Of a stretch of DNA of 64,000 nucleotides, positions 8,301 through 17,324 are shown in pieces (within the stretch, counting starts at the first letter, position 1; each line of letters starts with the position of its first letter). This DNA comes from Candidatus Uabimicrobium amorphum. GTDB lineage: Bacteria > Planctomycetota > Uabimicrobiia > Uabimicrobiales > Uabimicrobiaceae. The position numbers and the translations under genes are program-made. Under the pieces are notes generated by a model. The model was not told where the DNA came from and did not search any database. It saw only the letters and a list, made by a program, of their open reading frames with translations. The stretch spans positions 9,235,547-9,299,546 of the forward strand of contig NZ_AP019860.1 in the NCBI RefSeq assembly GCF_009002475.1, in the 5' to 3' direction.

Positions 8301-8462
8301 TTAATCTTCGTCGTCACATTTACCATTTGATTCACTACATGTATCGAAACCTAAGAAACGAACACCTAGTTTACTTGCAAAAGCTTGCTCTCTTTGGTAC
8401 ATGGTGTTAACATTTAATGCTGGTGGTTGTGTTTCTTGTGCTTGAAAAATAAAAGGTTTCAT
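8301..8462 (-). CDS. Graspetide-like RiPP precursor peptide
   Basis: A 53-residue frame with ATG at 8462 after GAAAGGGCTTAAC. The leader starts MKPFIFQAQETQPPALN, loosely like the P-F-F leader motif of microviridin/marinostatin precursors. The C-terminus FDTCSESNGKCDDED packs hydroxyl donors (T41, S43, S45), one lysine (K48) and acidic acceptors (D40, E44, D50, D51, E52, D53), the composition an ATP-grasp macrocyclase needs, plus two cysteines (C42, C49) that could pair. It sits directly upstream of an MvdD-type ligase gene and is preceded by a sigma-54 promoter. The ring pattern cannot be deduced: the core does not match the microviridin TxKYPSD motif, so this would be a different graspetide group. 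It could be another small secreted peptide, but the pairing with the ligase makes that less likely. Confidence 0.75.
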   Translation of the reverse strand: MKPFIFQAQETQPPALNVNTMYQREQAFASKLGVRFLGFDTCSESNGKCDDED

Positions 8463-8583
8463 GTTAAGCCCTTTCTGTGTTTTTTGTTTTTTCGATCTAT
8501 CTTAACATTTTATATTTAATTATTTAATTATTTGGTATTTAAGGTATTGTGGTACCTATATTTGATTATTGCAGTCTTCTAGT

Positions 8584-8602
8584 AATGCAAGTAGCGTGCC
8601 AA
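8584..8602 (-). promoter_or_regulatory. Sigma-54 (RpoN) promoter of the RiPP locus
   Basis: On the minus strand the sequence TTGGCACGCTACTTGCA matches the sigma-54 consensus (YTGGCACG-N4-TTGCW), with the invariant GG (8600-8599) and GC (8588-8587) exactly ten bases apart. Transcription would start near 8575, leaving an AT-rich leader of about 110 bases before the precursor ATG. Such promoters require an enhancer-binding activator; none is encoded next door and no clear upstream activator site was recognised. Confidence 0.75.
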
Positions 8603-8673
8603 AAGTTTTTTTGAGGAGGCGATTTTGCGCTCTATGCCATGTAATAATAGGCATTAGGAATTTCGGAGAAATA

Positions 8674-8707
8674 AAAAGATAACGTTTGTTCCTCAACGTT
8701 ATCTTTT
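8674..8707 (-). terminator. Intrinsic terminator downstream of the 1505-residue kinase gene
   Basis: A 13-base-pair stem (AAAAGATAACGTT and its complement) with an 8-base loop. Read on the minus strand it ends in a run of T, so it should stop transcripts from the kinase gene before the sigma-54 promoter. The symmetric A/T tracts would also let it work on the other strand. Confidence 0.8.
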
Positions 8708-8731
8708 GTTAGAGTTGTCTATTTTATACAC

Positions 8732-8752
8732 AGTGTTACAAAATGTAACACT
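8732..8752 (-). terminator. Second hairpin right after the kinase stop codon
   Basis: An 8-base-pair stem (AGTGTTAC with GTAACACT) and 5-base loop lie immediately beyond the kinase stop at 8754. No strong T-run follows, so it is likely an mRNA 3'-end hairpin acting with the terminator at 8674-8707. Confidence 0.5.
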
Positions 8753-8753
8753 A

Positions 8754-11700
8754 TTATCTAAGGAATTGTTGCAGCTCTGATTTGGTAAATAGCTCATGTA
8801 ATTTTTTGAATTCCGATATTCTTTTTAAAGGTATGTGGAAGAATTGATTTTTATAGAGTAGATAATCATGCGCTAGTTTAGAACAGTCGTTGATGAAGTT
8901 GGTGTCCTGTTGGTTTGTAAGATATGGCTGACGAAGATAAATAAGAGCGCGGGATCTCAGTGTAATCGCTGATAGACGTGTCATGGGAAGGTTTTCGATG
9001 ACGCCACGCATTTCTTCTGCGTATAGTTTTTTTTCTTCGCGGGAAATGTTTTTTTGTCTATATCGTTGGGAGGCGAAATAAAAGACATCGTAACGATATT
9101 GTTTGGGAGCAAACTCAAATGAGGGATACACAGACGCTGTCATGTATTTTTCTATATCTTTTACCTGAAACACAGAGGCCTTTGCCATTAGGAAATATTT
9201 AAGGCGTAGAGACGGCATATCCCACGGCGAAATTTTTAAACACTCTTCTATACAAGCGAAACTTTTTTTGATTCTATTTTTTCGGTAATGAGTTTTCGCT
9301 AGCCAGTAGTTTCTTTGTAAATCGTTTTGCAGAGATTGGAATGTTGCCAGGGCTCTTTGGTATAGACCCATTCTATTTTGTAATAAGCCATCCCAAAAAA
9401 GGATTTGCTGTTGAACTTGTGGTGACAGGTTTTTGCTCCACTTGCGAATATAATTCCATTGTCGCTCTTTTTGACGTGGTTTAGTCATGCGCAAGCCGGT
9501 ATCTAAATTTCTCTCATGTGTGAAGTGCATGTGGAAATTCTTCAAGGTGGTGCTGGCTAAAAGATAATTTGTGTTGCGTCTTTTTTTTAGTGATTCGTAA
9601 AAAAGCCTTTGGTAACCAAGTACAATCCCTTCGCGAACATTTTTTTTGTCGATGTGGTCGCCACAGATTTGTTGCACGTATTGATGGCGATTGGACAAGT
9701 AAATAAGTTGTACACCTAAGTTCATTGCTGCATAACGTTGTATCTTACGCGATGTGGATGCTATGAGCGGCTTTAGTTTGTTCATATGTTTTAAGGCAAT
9801 TTTTTCTCCGTAGAGAGCGACAAGGGCGACTAGTTGTTTTTGAGGGTTTTTACTTGCTAGACTTTTGTACGCTTGTTGTTTGAACGTGTCGCTTACCTTC
9901 AGCAGGGGATTTCTCCTGGAGATATTACTGCTATACATGATTGAGTATATGAGCAAAAGGTTTTGTACTTTGGGGTTTTGCGACTTTTTAAGTATGGAAA
10001 GTACATCTAGCATTTCTTTGTAGTTCTGATCGTTGTCGATGGCGCCAACAACAGCGATCATACGAAAGAGTAAAGGTATAGATGTTTCGTTGACAATTTG
10101 TTTTATGATGGAAATATCTTTTCTTTGCCCTAGTCTCGAGATAATACGTAAACGAACATAAGGGTCTGTTGTGGGCGATGATATATAATCAACAATGTTT
10201 TTGTCGTATTCTGGTGAAGCGACCACCGCTAGGTTCGTAAACAGCGTATTTTTTAGGCTATCGCCACATTTTTGCAAGGTGTAGATCATGTGTGGTAATT
10301 GCTGTTGGCAGATTTTACGCATTTTATTTTTTTGCAGAGAGCTTGTTTTGGTGGCTCCGAAATTGTAAGCTTCCCATAGTGCTTGGTAAGCAAAGGCGAG
10401 TAATGTTTCCTCTTGAGGTGCTCGTATGAAATCACATAAATATTCTCCTCCCTCCAAGTGTCCGTGTACCCATAGTCGCTTTGCCGCATACAATGTTTCT
10501 TTTTTCGTGCCAATGCGTAAGGTACTCATCAAAATTGTCTTATACTCTATCGGCATAGAATTTAGCGCAAAACAACGTACAATTTCACTACTTTTTTCTA
10601 AGGCAAACAGTAGTAACTGTGCATCTCGTTGTACTTCTCTTTCATATAACTTGCGACCTTTTGCAAAATTGTAAGGCCAGTAGTTATTGTAAAACAATGT
10701 CATGCACATCGCTAAATTTTCGGCTTTGGTTTGTGAAAGTGTTGTGCGATTGGAACGGGCTTTGTCAATAACACCTTCGAGAAAATCTGCAGAAAAAGGT
10801 GAACCAATGTCCACAAGCGCTTTGAAAATTAGATATCGGATGATCGCAGCATGATGGGGATTTTGTGATGCAATGGAGTTGTTGTTGATGATGCGGATAA
10901 GGGTTTTTGTGGTGCGGGGAAGATTGGGCACCACGTTAATTTTTTGTTTTTTACGAAGATAAAGATCAATTAACATGTTTATGTGTCCACGAATAATGAC
11001 TTTATCCTGCGCTTTTTTGATCACTTCCCTCAATGATTTGGGGGACTGTTTGTCTGTTGCCAGGACATCGCGTTTTTTTTGTAAATCGTTGTAAACTTTC
11101 TCAAATTCTCCCAGGCATTCCAAGCCACTGATAACTAAGTTTTGCAGTTTTTTTTGTAGTGTGGGATTTTCTATTTGTTCGAAATCGACAAGTTTTTTTA
11201 AAAATTGTTGCACTTGTTCGCTGTTGTAGGGTTGGGTTTTTGTAAAACGCGATGATTTGTATAGCTGTTCTTTGTCTTTGGTGAACAAATCACTTTTTGA
11301 TAGCGCGAAGGATCTTATCGCAATTTTTTGTAATAATTGTAAAGTGGAAAATTTACTCTGGATAGGTGTATCTTCAAAGATATTGTTGACTAAATCATAG
11401 GCAGCCGAAAAATTGTGTGGTTCCATATCGAGTACTTGTAGGTAATCTTGTTCACTTAACGAGTGCTGTTGTAGTAGCCTGTAACAATGGGCTCGTTGCG
11501 CATAAAGTTGTGAATTCGAAGGATCTATTTTAATGGCGATATTGTATTGTTCTATAGCTTGCTGCGTTTTTCCTTTGAGCTTGTGTTCCAATGCTTTTGT
11601 GTAATGAAAACGAAGTTGTGTGTGGCTGTCGTAATTTTCGCTTTGTGGTGACATAATGTGTTTTTCTGCTTTCGCAATGAGTTGTTTTTGATTGCTTTTT

Positions 11701-13271
11701 TGATCAAATTGCGCTTTGTATAAAAAACACGCGGCGATCCCCAACGAAATGTCTACAACCCAGCGATTTACTTGTTTTTGTTTATTTTGCGACTGTGTGA
11801 AGTGTTTTAAGGCACTATTTAGATATGGTAGACCTCTTGTTTGATTGATGTTGAAATTGTAGAAATAGTTCTCGAAGTGTTCTAGATATTTTTGTGCTAA
11901 GTGGTAGTGGGCTTCAACTTGTATTGTTTTATGTTTGGCATTTTTGCAAAATTGTTCTATTGGAATGGACTTGTCTTCTAAGGCGAAGTTTTCCTGTAAA
12001 GCAAACTTTACTTTTAGTATTTGTAGTTCGAGGTACTCTTTTACTTCCGAACTTTCTATCTCACTTTTGTCAATGTTTTCATATATGGCTAAGGCTTTGT
12101 GGTATTCTAGCATTTTATAAAAGGTTTTACCCTTCAGTATTTGCAGCGTGCTGTTTGATTTTGTATCTTGCAAAATTTGTAGAGCTTGTGCGTAGTTGCC
12201 AAGACTGTGGAGGTAACGTACCTGTATGGCGATGTCTTTTTGGGTGTATTTGTGACGTTCTTCGTTCAATGTTTCCATCGCTTCTTTTTTGGAAAAATCG
12301 CGTAAATTCTTTAGCAAAATCTGCCGCTGTTGTGACCAACTACCCCATATTAAGAATAAGCACAATAAAAACACACAGGCAACTGTAATTTCGGTGGTGT
12401 AACGTTGTAAAGTTTTGTTGCAGTTGTACCAAAAATTGACTTCCTTCGCTTTTATTTTTTCTCCATTTTCATACCTTGCGATATCTTTGAGAATAGACGA
12501 TACGTTTGGATAACGCTCTTTGGTTTGCTTCTCCAAGCACTTTACGCAAATAGCTTCGACTTCCACAGGGATCGTTTTGTCGATTTTACGCGGATAAGTA
12601 ATGGTTCCGTGCGATATTTCAAACATAATACTAATAGCACTATCTCCCTCAACAAGTTGCCTTGCGGTGAGCATTTCGTAAAAACATGCCCCAAGAGAGT
12701 ATACATCGGAGCGCGCATCTAGTTTTTTCCCCGCAACCTGTTCCGGCGACATATATTTTGGAGAGCCAAGGACATCTCCTTCTTTGGTAAGACCTTTGCT
12801 TCTGTTGTCGATGGCTTTGATGAGACCAAAATCCATAATGTAAGGTTTACCTGACGTATCGATCATGATGTTTGCTGGCTTGAGGTCGCGGTGAATGATA
12901 TTGCTTTTATGTAAAACATGTACGGCTTGAGCAATGTCACAAAACAGTTGTAATTTTTGTGTGACGGAGAGTTTGTTTTTTAGATAGTCATCTAACGGTA
13001 AACCGTCTACATACTGCATTACCATAAATGGGTTGTTTTGATGGGGCTCTATGCGGTAAATGCGCACGATATTTGGGTGTTGTACGGAGGCATACGCTTG
13101 CGCTTCGCGCAGAAATCTTTGATAAGATGTTTGGTCTTTTTTCGCAGACAGAATCGTTTTGATGGCAAAAATGCGCGCTGTTTGTATTTCGCGAACTTTG
13201 TAAACAGCACCCATACCGCCTTCACCTAGTTTTTTTAAGATTTCGAAGCCTGGAAAATGGAGATTTTGCAT
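8754..13271 (-). CDS. Giant Ser/Thr protein kinase with TPR and HEAT-like repeats
   Basis: 1505 residues. The kinase domain (about 8-270) has GEGGMGAVYKV (16-26), K38, HRDLKPAN (127-134), DFGL (147-150) and GSPKYMSPEQ (169-178), so it should be active. One membrane helix follows at about 294-311. The remaining 1190 residues are helical repeats: TPR units (for example ALEHKLKGKTQQAIEQYNIA, then IDPSNSQLYAQRAHCYR) and HEAT-like stretches in the middle (SEIVRCFALNSMP, QKQLVALVALYGEKIALKHM, RKIQRYAAMNLGVQLIYL), with TPR-like units again near the end. The repeats probably bind proteins on the far side of the membrane or regulate the kinase. It is a single-gene unit with its own terminators downstream; 332 bases separate it from the divergent PpiC gene. 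Confidence 0.95.
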   Translation of the reverse strand: MQNLHFPGFEILKKLGEGGMGAVYKVREIQTARIFAIKTILSAKKDQTSYQRFLREAQAYASVQHPNIVRIYRIEPHQNNPFMVMQYVDGLPLDDYLKNKLSVTQKLQLFCDIAQAVHVLHKSNIIHRDLKPANIMIDTSGKPYIMDFGLIKAIDNRSKGLTKEGDVLGSPKYMSPEQVAGKKLDARSDVYSLGACFYEMLTARQLVEGDSAISIMFEISHGTITYPRKIDKTIPVEVEAICVKCLEKQTKERYPNVSSILKDIARYENGEKIKAKEVNFWYNCNKTLQRYTTEITVACVFLLCLFLIWGSWSQQRQILLKNLRDFSKKEAMETLNEERHKYTQKDIAIQVRYLHSLGNYAQALQILQDTKSNSTLQILKGKTFYKMLEYHKALAIYENIDKSEIESSEVKEYLELQILKVKFALQENFALEDKSIPIEQFCKNAKHKTIQVEAHYHLAQKYLEHFENYFYNFNINQTRGLPYLNSALKHFTQSQNKQKQVNRWVVDISLGIAACFLYKAQFDQKSNQKQLIAKAEKHIMSPQSENYDSHTQLRFHYTKALEHKLKGKTQQAIEQYNIAIKIDPSNSQLYAQRAHCYRLLQQHSLSEQDYLQVLDMEPHNFSAAYDLVNNIFEDTPIQSKFSTLQLLQKIAIRSFALSKSDLFTKDKEQLYKSSRFTKTQPYNSEQVQQFLKKLVDFEQIENPTLQKKLQNLVISGLECLGEFEKVYNDLQKKRDVLATDKQSPKSLREVIKKAQDKVIIRGHINMLIDLYLRKKQKINVVPNLPRTTKTLIRIINNNSIASQNPHHAAIIRYLIFKALVDIGSPFSADFLEGVIDKARSNRTTLSQTKAENLAMCMTLFYNNYWPYNFAKGRKLYEREVQRDAQLLLFALEKSSEIVRCFALNSMPIEYKTILMSTLRIGTKKETLYAAKRLWVHGHLEGGEYLCDFIRAPQEETLLAFAYQALWEAYNFGATKTSSLQKNKMRKICQQQLPHMIYTLQKCGDSLKNTLFTNLAVVASPEYDKNIVDYISSPTTDPYVRLRIISRLGQRKDISIIKQIVNETSIPLLFRMIAVVGAIDNDQNYKEMLDVLSILKKSQNPKVQNLLLIYSIMYSSNISRRNPLLKVSDTFKQQAYKSLASKNPQKQLVALVALYGEKIALKHMNKLKPLIASTSRKIQRYAAMNLGVQLIYLSNRHQYVQQICGDHIDKKNVREGIVLGYQRLFYESLKKRRNTNYLLASTTLKNFHMHFTHERNLDTGLRMTKPRQKERQWNYIRKWSKNLSPQVQQQILFWDGLLQNRMGLYQRALATFQSLQNDLQRNYWLAKTHYRKNRIKKSFACIEECLKISPWDMPSLRLKYFLMAKASVFQVKDIEKYMTASVYPSFEFAPKQYRYDVFYFASQRYRQKNISREEKKLYAEEMRGVIENLPMTRLSAITLRSRALIYLRQPYLTNQQDTNFINDCSKLAHDYLLYKNQFFHIPLKRISEFKKLHELFTKSELQQFLR

Positions 13272-13603
13272 AGTATACTTTCATGTATAGGTCGTAGGAA
13301 GTTTGTCTTTTGTATTGCAGAAAAGAAAATTTCTGTGTAACCGTAATTATTGGAATAACTTAGGTGCGGAGGTTTGCATAATTTTATTTGAAATCTAAGG
13401 AAGAAGTGCTCGATATTTTTTGCAATACATATTTTATTATAAGTAAATATGTGTAAAAAATCAAAAAAAGTGATTTTTTGGGATAAAGGTGCGTCAACAC
13501 GCCGGGTTATGGGCAAAACATACCTTAGTATTTTGTTGACAAACGAAAAAGTAAATCTTAAACTAACCTCTTATCTTAATTTTGATACTGGCAGGAGAAC
13601 GTT
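13272..13603. other. Intergenic region between divergent kinase and PpiC genes
   Basis: 332 bases. The right end holds a good plus-strand promoter (13536-13564). An AT-only hairpin lies at 13455-13479 (AAAAAATCA with TGATTTTTT, 7-base loop). The left part should contain the minus-strand promoter of the kinase, but no clear -35/-10 pair stands out. A 93-codon minus frame here overlaps the kinase start and shows no protein-like composition, so it was not called. Confidence 0.6.
13536..13564 (+). promoter_or_regulatory. Sigma-70-type promoter of the PpiC/PpiD pair
   Basis: TTGACA (13536-13541), a 17-base spacer, then TAAACT (13559-13564), about 40 bases before the TTG start of the PpiC gene. 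The same TTGACA-N17-TAAACT arrangement drives the PilM gene at 57699-57727. Confidence 0.65.
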
Positions 13604-14461
13604 TTGAATACCTTTGTTAGATCTTTAGTTGTGTTGTTATCTCTCGCCACTTTAACAACTTCCGCAATGGCGCAAAACAACAAAAAAAACGTAATCGTCA
13701 AATTTCATGACTATCAAATTACCAAAGAAGATGTTTTTGATCTGTTTGTCCGTCAATATCCACTTGAGGCAAATGAAGTGATCCGCCAACTTGTCGTTCG
13801 TTACATCATTCGCAAGGAAGTGGAAAAAGAAAAAGTGAAAATTAGTCGCAATGACGTGATTCAAAACGTTTTAAAAGAGATAAATGAAACCAAGAAGAAG
13901 TTAAAAGAATTAGGTAAAAGTTGGACCGCTTATTTGAAGAGCCAAGGGGGAACAGAGCGTGACTTAAAAAGAAACTTATTTATTAAGTGGCGTTATAGTT
14001 TATCTGTTCAACAACTTATACGTTTGTTTGAATTGCGACGTAAGCACATCGAAGCAAGACATATAATGGTAGAGACAAAAGAAGAAGCTCAGGATATTAT
14101 CTCTAAATTAAACAAGGGGGCAGATTTTGCGGCTTTGGCTAAACAAAAGTCGAAAGCCATGACCACGAAAGATGAGGGGGGTAAATTACCCATCGCATTT
14201 TCTGGAGAGCTACCACCCGATCTTGAGAAAAAAATATGGAATATGAAGCCCAAACAAATTAGTAACCCGATACTTTCGCAAAATGCATATCATGTTGTCG
14301 AAGTATTAAGTGTACATAACGGTTTTCCCAATGCTAGCTGGTCATCTATCAAAAATGAGATTCAAAAATCTCTCAAAAAAAGGCAACCGTCTCCCAGAGA
14401 TTTTAAACGGTGGCTGAACCATATGAAAAAAGAATACAAGGCTACAGAAAAATTGGAATAG
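13604..14461 (+). CDS. Secreted PpiC-type peptidyl-prolyl isomerase (SurA/PrsA-like)
   Basis: 285 residues starting at a TTG codon with GGCAGGAG placed well ahead of it. Residues 1-24 form a cleavable signal peptide ending TSAMAQ. A helical chaperone-like region precedes a parvulin/PpiC domain at about 146-245: RKHIEARHIMVETKEEAQDI, KGADFAALAKQKS, EGGKLPIAFSGELPPDLEK, and NAYHVVEVL. These enzymes catalyse cis-trans isomerisation at proline and help fold exported proteins in the periplasm. It is 63 bases upstream of a second, membrane-anchored member, so the two probably act together in envelope protein folding. Confidence 0.9.
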   Translation: MNTFVRSLVVLLSLATLTTSAMAQNNKKNVIVKFHDYQITKEDVFDLFVRQYPLEANEVIRQLVVRYIIRKEVEKEKVKISRNDVIQNVLKEINETKKKLKELGKSWTAYLKSQGGTERDLKRNLFIKWRYSLSVQQLIRLFELRRKHIEARHIMVETKEEAQDIISKLNKGADFAALAKQKSKAMTTKDEGGKLPIAFSGELPPDLEKKIWNMKPKQISNPILSQNAYHVVEVLSVHNGFPNASWSSIKNEIQKSLKKRQPSPRDFKRWLNHMKKEYKATEKLE

Positions 14462-14524
14462 ATTTTAAGACGTTTTACACGTCAACCCGTTTTCAGGAAC
14501 CTGTTCGAAAATAGGAATAATTAA

Positions 14525-17095
14525 ATGTTTACGACTATAGAAAAATATCAAAAGGCATTTTTAGTTTTTATCACTGTTTTACTCACAGCTGCGTTTGGTC
14601 TAGGTGGTGTGTGTTTTACCATTTTTGACCCAAGTAACTTTACTTCCATCGCAAGTATTGGTGAACTAAACAAAAGCTACTCTCAATCTCAATTCGCTGT
14701 TGCAGTACAACATTGGCGAGGGATACACCGACTATCGCGAAAAATGAGCCCTCAGGCAAAAGCGGCAGGTGCACAGATCGATAGACAAGACTACCAACAG
14801 TACATTCGATTTATGCAAGGTATGATCCTTGACCAGATGGAAGCACCGCCTATATGGAACCAAGTTTACATGTTAAGTAATGCAGTGCAAAAGGTAGACG
14901 CAGAAATTGACAAGCAAATTGAGTCAACGCCTAACCCCTTGACAGCACAAGAAATTTTGCAAAGAAGAATTGACGCTTACCTGAACATGAGCGAAGACAA
15001 CAAAAAGAGAGCGCAAGAACCTCTTACCGAAAAAGATGTATGGAAGTGTCTTATTTTAGCAGAAGAAGCTGCTAGCCACGGTATTCAGGTCTCCAATGTA
15101 GAGGTGGATACTGTTGTGCGCAATACCATTGATCGTCTTGGTGGACGTCAGGCGTTTAATCGCGAACTCTCCGAGAGCATGCGTATGTTGTATTCTGATT
15201 TTCGCAGCATTATTGGCCAAGCGATTGCGATTGCGAAGCTAATCGACACAAAAGCAAGCACTATAAAGGTTCGTTCGAAAGAGGTTTTTGAAAATGTGAA
15301 AAGTGATTACCAAGAGTTTCAGGTGGATTACGTTGTTGTAAACTCTGATTCTTTTGTGGCAAAAAATGAAGCCGACTCGCGCAAACAGCGCATCGCATTT
15401 TTTGAAAAGAACGATGATTTAGCATTCTTCGTTAGACCTCCGTCGGCAAGTTTTGAGTTTGTATACGCAAACGAAGAAGCATTCCTACCACAAAACACTC
15501 CAAGCGAAGAAGAAATCAAAAACTACGCAGACAAAAACATGGATCGATATCGTGACCATGAAGAAGATTTGTTAGAAGAGGTTTTGGAATTAAAACGCGG
15601 ACGTATCATCGAAGATTTAAACGCCAGTATCGCAAAACAAAAAGCACAATCGGCACTTAGTTCTTTGCGTATCACTCTTGGGAATCTAACCGGAAAAGTT
15701 CCTCTAGACAATATCGCAAAATCTTATAATTTGAGTTATGGTCAACACTCAGACGTAGCGGAAACGAATTTTCTAGATTTAAAAGATGTGGGAACCACAT
15801 CTGCGAAGAAACAAATATATGAAAGTTTGAAGTCTGGAGATTTTAGCCGTGTGTTTGCAGGAAGAACGCAAGGTTACTTCTTTGTACGTCTAACCGAACT
15901 TGTAGAAAATGGTCGGTTATCAAAAGAAGATGTTGCCAATGATGAAAACGCTTTTCTCAAAGCGTACTATGAAAACAACAAATGGGACTTTAAGTCCGTA
16001 GATGAATATCGTTTGGCATATGTCGTTGCTGACTACAATGAAATTGAAAAGTCATTGATTCCTACGACCAATGATCTAAAGCAATTTTATGATAAGTACA
16101 AAGAAGAACTGTATAAGACAGAAGATGGGTATCAAGATTTTAATTCTGTCAAAAATGATGTTCTTTCTCGTGCGAAAAATCTTCTAAAGACGCGTATTCT
16201 TCAAAAGATCGGCGCTGTGCAAAAACAATGTAAGAATTTAGGTAACAACGCAAATGTCGGGCCTGCCGTAGAAGAGTTAGGACGACGTGTTGGTCTAAAG
16301 TATTACGAAAGTGCATCTTTACAAACCGTCGATGAAATCAAAAAAGAAAATGTTCCTGGTGACGATGAATTTTCGCCAAATGTTACAAAAGACACCAAGG
16401 TTTCCGAAGTTGTCGATTACAAAAACGGCAAGTACTTCTTTATCGTATTAGAGCACAAAAGTAAAGACGGCGAAAAATTTGAAGAAGTACGTGAAGAAGT
16501 CAAAGAAAAGTTCTTGCAAAAGCAAGCTGTTGACGCGGCGAAGAATTTCGCAAACGATGTGGCCGCTGAATTTACTTCTACACTTGCAAAAGCCAAAAAG
16601 AGTATCGATACATATTTCGAAGGTAAGGATGCAAAAGAGATTGAATCGGAAAAAATTGCAAAGTTAGAAAAAATTTCGCAAGAAGTTTTTCGTACTGTAG
16701 CGCTCAAGCATTCTTTAACATACCATCGCAGTGCTCCTTTTGTGAACATTGCTGATGTCAGTGGGCTCAAAGATTTTAAAACAATTGATTCTGAGATTAA
16801 AAAAGCAAGCATTGGCTCCGTCGGCGTTCCTGTTGAGGATAGTGAAGGAAAATCTGTTTGCCTATTTTTACTGAACTCTAAGCGTGAACCGACTCTGAAT
16901 GAAATTCCACAAACAAAACTAGTGAATATTCAACAAGGGCTCTGGGAGTTACGTTACCGCGAGAAATTACGCGATGAGTTTGTTAACTACGACAGACTTG
17001 TTGAAAAGTTTAGTTTTAGCTTAGATGATAGTGCAGAAGAACTCGACGAAGAAGATCTTCTCGACGACGAAGATGAAGAGGAAGACGAAGAGTAA
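14525..17095 (+). CDS. Membrane-anchored PpiD/SurA-N-like folding factor
   Basis: 856 residues. The N-terminus TTIEKYQKAFLVFITVLLTA gives one membrane anchor at about 12-34, as in PpiD. The SurA-N-type helical segment follows (LTEKDVWKCLILAEEAASHG, then IQVSNVEVDTVVR), then long helical regions typical of PpiD/periplasmic chaperones. A clean parvulin core (the GG-x-L segment seen in the neighbouring gene) is not evident; weak parvulin-like pieces (FSRVFAGRTQGYFFVRLTEL; SEVVDYKNGKYFFIVLEHKS) suggest two degenerate copies. The last 25 residues are almost entirely Asp/Glu. AGGAATAATTAA supports the start. Likely a general chaperone for exported proteins; isomerase activity is uncertain. Confidence 0.85.
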   Translation: MFTTIEKYQKAFLVFITVLLTAAFGLGGVCFTIFDPSNFTSIASIGELNKSYSQSQFAVAVQHWRGIHRLSRKMSPQAKAAGAQIDRQDYQQYIRFMQGMILDQMEAPPIWNQVYMLSNAVQKVDAEIDKQIESTPNPLTAQEILQRRIDAYLNMSEDNKKRAQEPLTEKDVWKCLILAEEAASHGIQVSNVEVDTVVRNTIDRLGGRQAFNRELSESMRMLYSDFRSIIGQAIAIAKLIDTKASTIKVRSKEVFENVKSDYQEFQVDYVVVNSDSFVAKNEADSRKQRIAFFEKNDDLAFFVRPPSASFEFVYANEEAFLPQNTPSEEEIKNYADKNMDRYRDHEEDLLEEVLELKRGRIIEDLNASIAKQKAQSALSSLRITLGNLTGKVPLDNIAKSYNLSYGQHSDVAETNFLDLKDVGTTSAKKQIYESLKSGDFSRVFAGRTQGYFFVRLTELVENGRLSKEDVANDENAFLKAYYENNKWDFKSVDEYRLAYVVADYNEIEKSLIPTTNDLKQFYDKYKEELYKTEDGYQDFNSVKNDVLSRAKNLLKTRILQKIGAVQKQCKNLGNNANVGPAVEELGRRVGLKYYESASLQTVDEIKKENVPGDDEFSPNVTKDTKVSEVVDYKNGKYFFIVLEHKSKDGEKFEEVREEVKEKFLQKQAVDAAKNFANDVAAEFTSTLAKAKKSIDTYFEGKDAKEIESEKIAKLEKISQEVFRTVALKHSLTYHRSAPFVNIADVSGLKDFKTIDSEIKKASIGSVGVPVEDSEGKSVCLFLLNSKREPTLNEIPQTKLVNIQQGLWELRYREKLRDEFVNYDRLVEKFSFSLDDSAEELDEEDLLDDEDEEEDEE

Positions 17096-17123
17096 TTGTT
17101 TTCGTAAAATTTAGATGAGGCTC

Positions 17124-17245
17124 ACTAGGGCATTGCCCTAGTCGTATCTCCCTGTTGTTTAGAGTGCCAAGGCACTCTAGGAAATGTTGTTGTCAACATT
17201 TTGGACGCATTGTTGTTATGGCGTGTTACATACTCCAATGCGTCC
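17124..17245 (+). terminator. Row of four hairpins downstream of the PpiD-like gene
   Basis: Four consecutive perfect stems: 17124-17142 (ACTAGGGC/GCCCTAGT), 17160-17179 (TAGAGTGC/GCACTCTA), 17182-17201 (AAATGTTG/CAACATTT) and 17203-17245 (GGACGCATTG/CAATGCGTCC, long loop). The last is followed by TTATTTAT and could terminate transcription. The stems share no sequence, so this is not one repeated element. Confidence 0.65.
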
Positions 17246-17324
17246 TTATTTATAAAATCAACTATCCATCGGTACCTATCTTATATGTATGAATAGTTGA
17301 AGAACCTATTATAAAGGAGAATCG

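Noticed and set aside
11894..12388. 164-codon plus-strand frame
   Set aside because: Antisense to the TPR part of the 1505-residue kinase; Cys/Leu/Phe-rich composition typical of a shadow frame.
13235..13516. 93-codon minus-strand frame upstream of the large kinase
   Set aside because: Overlaps the kinase start in another frame, lacks a ribosome site, and has no protein-like pattern.
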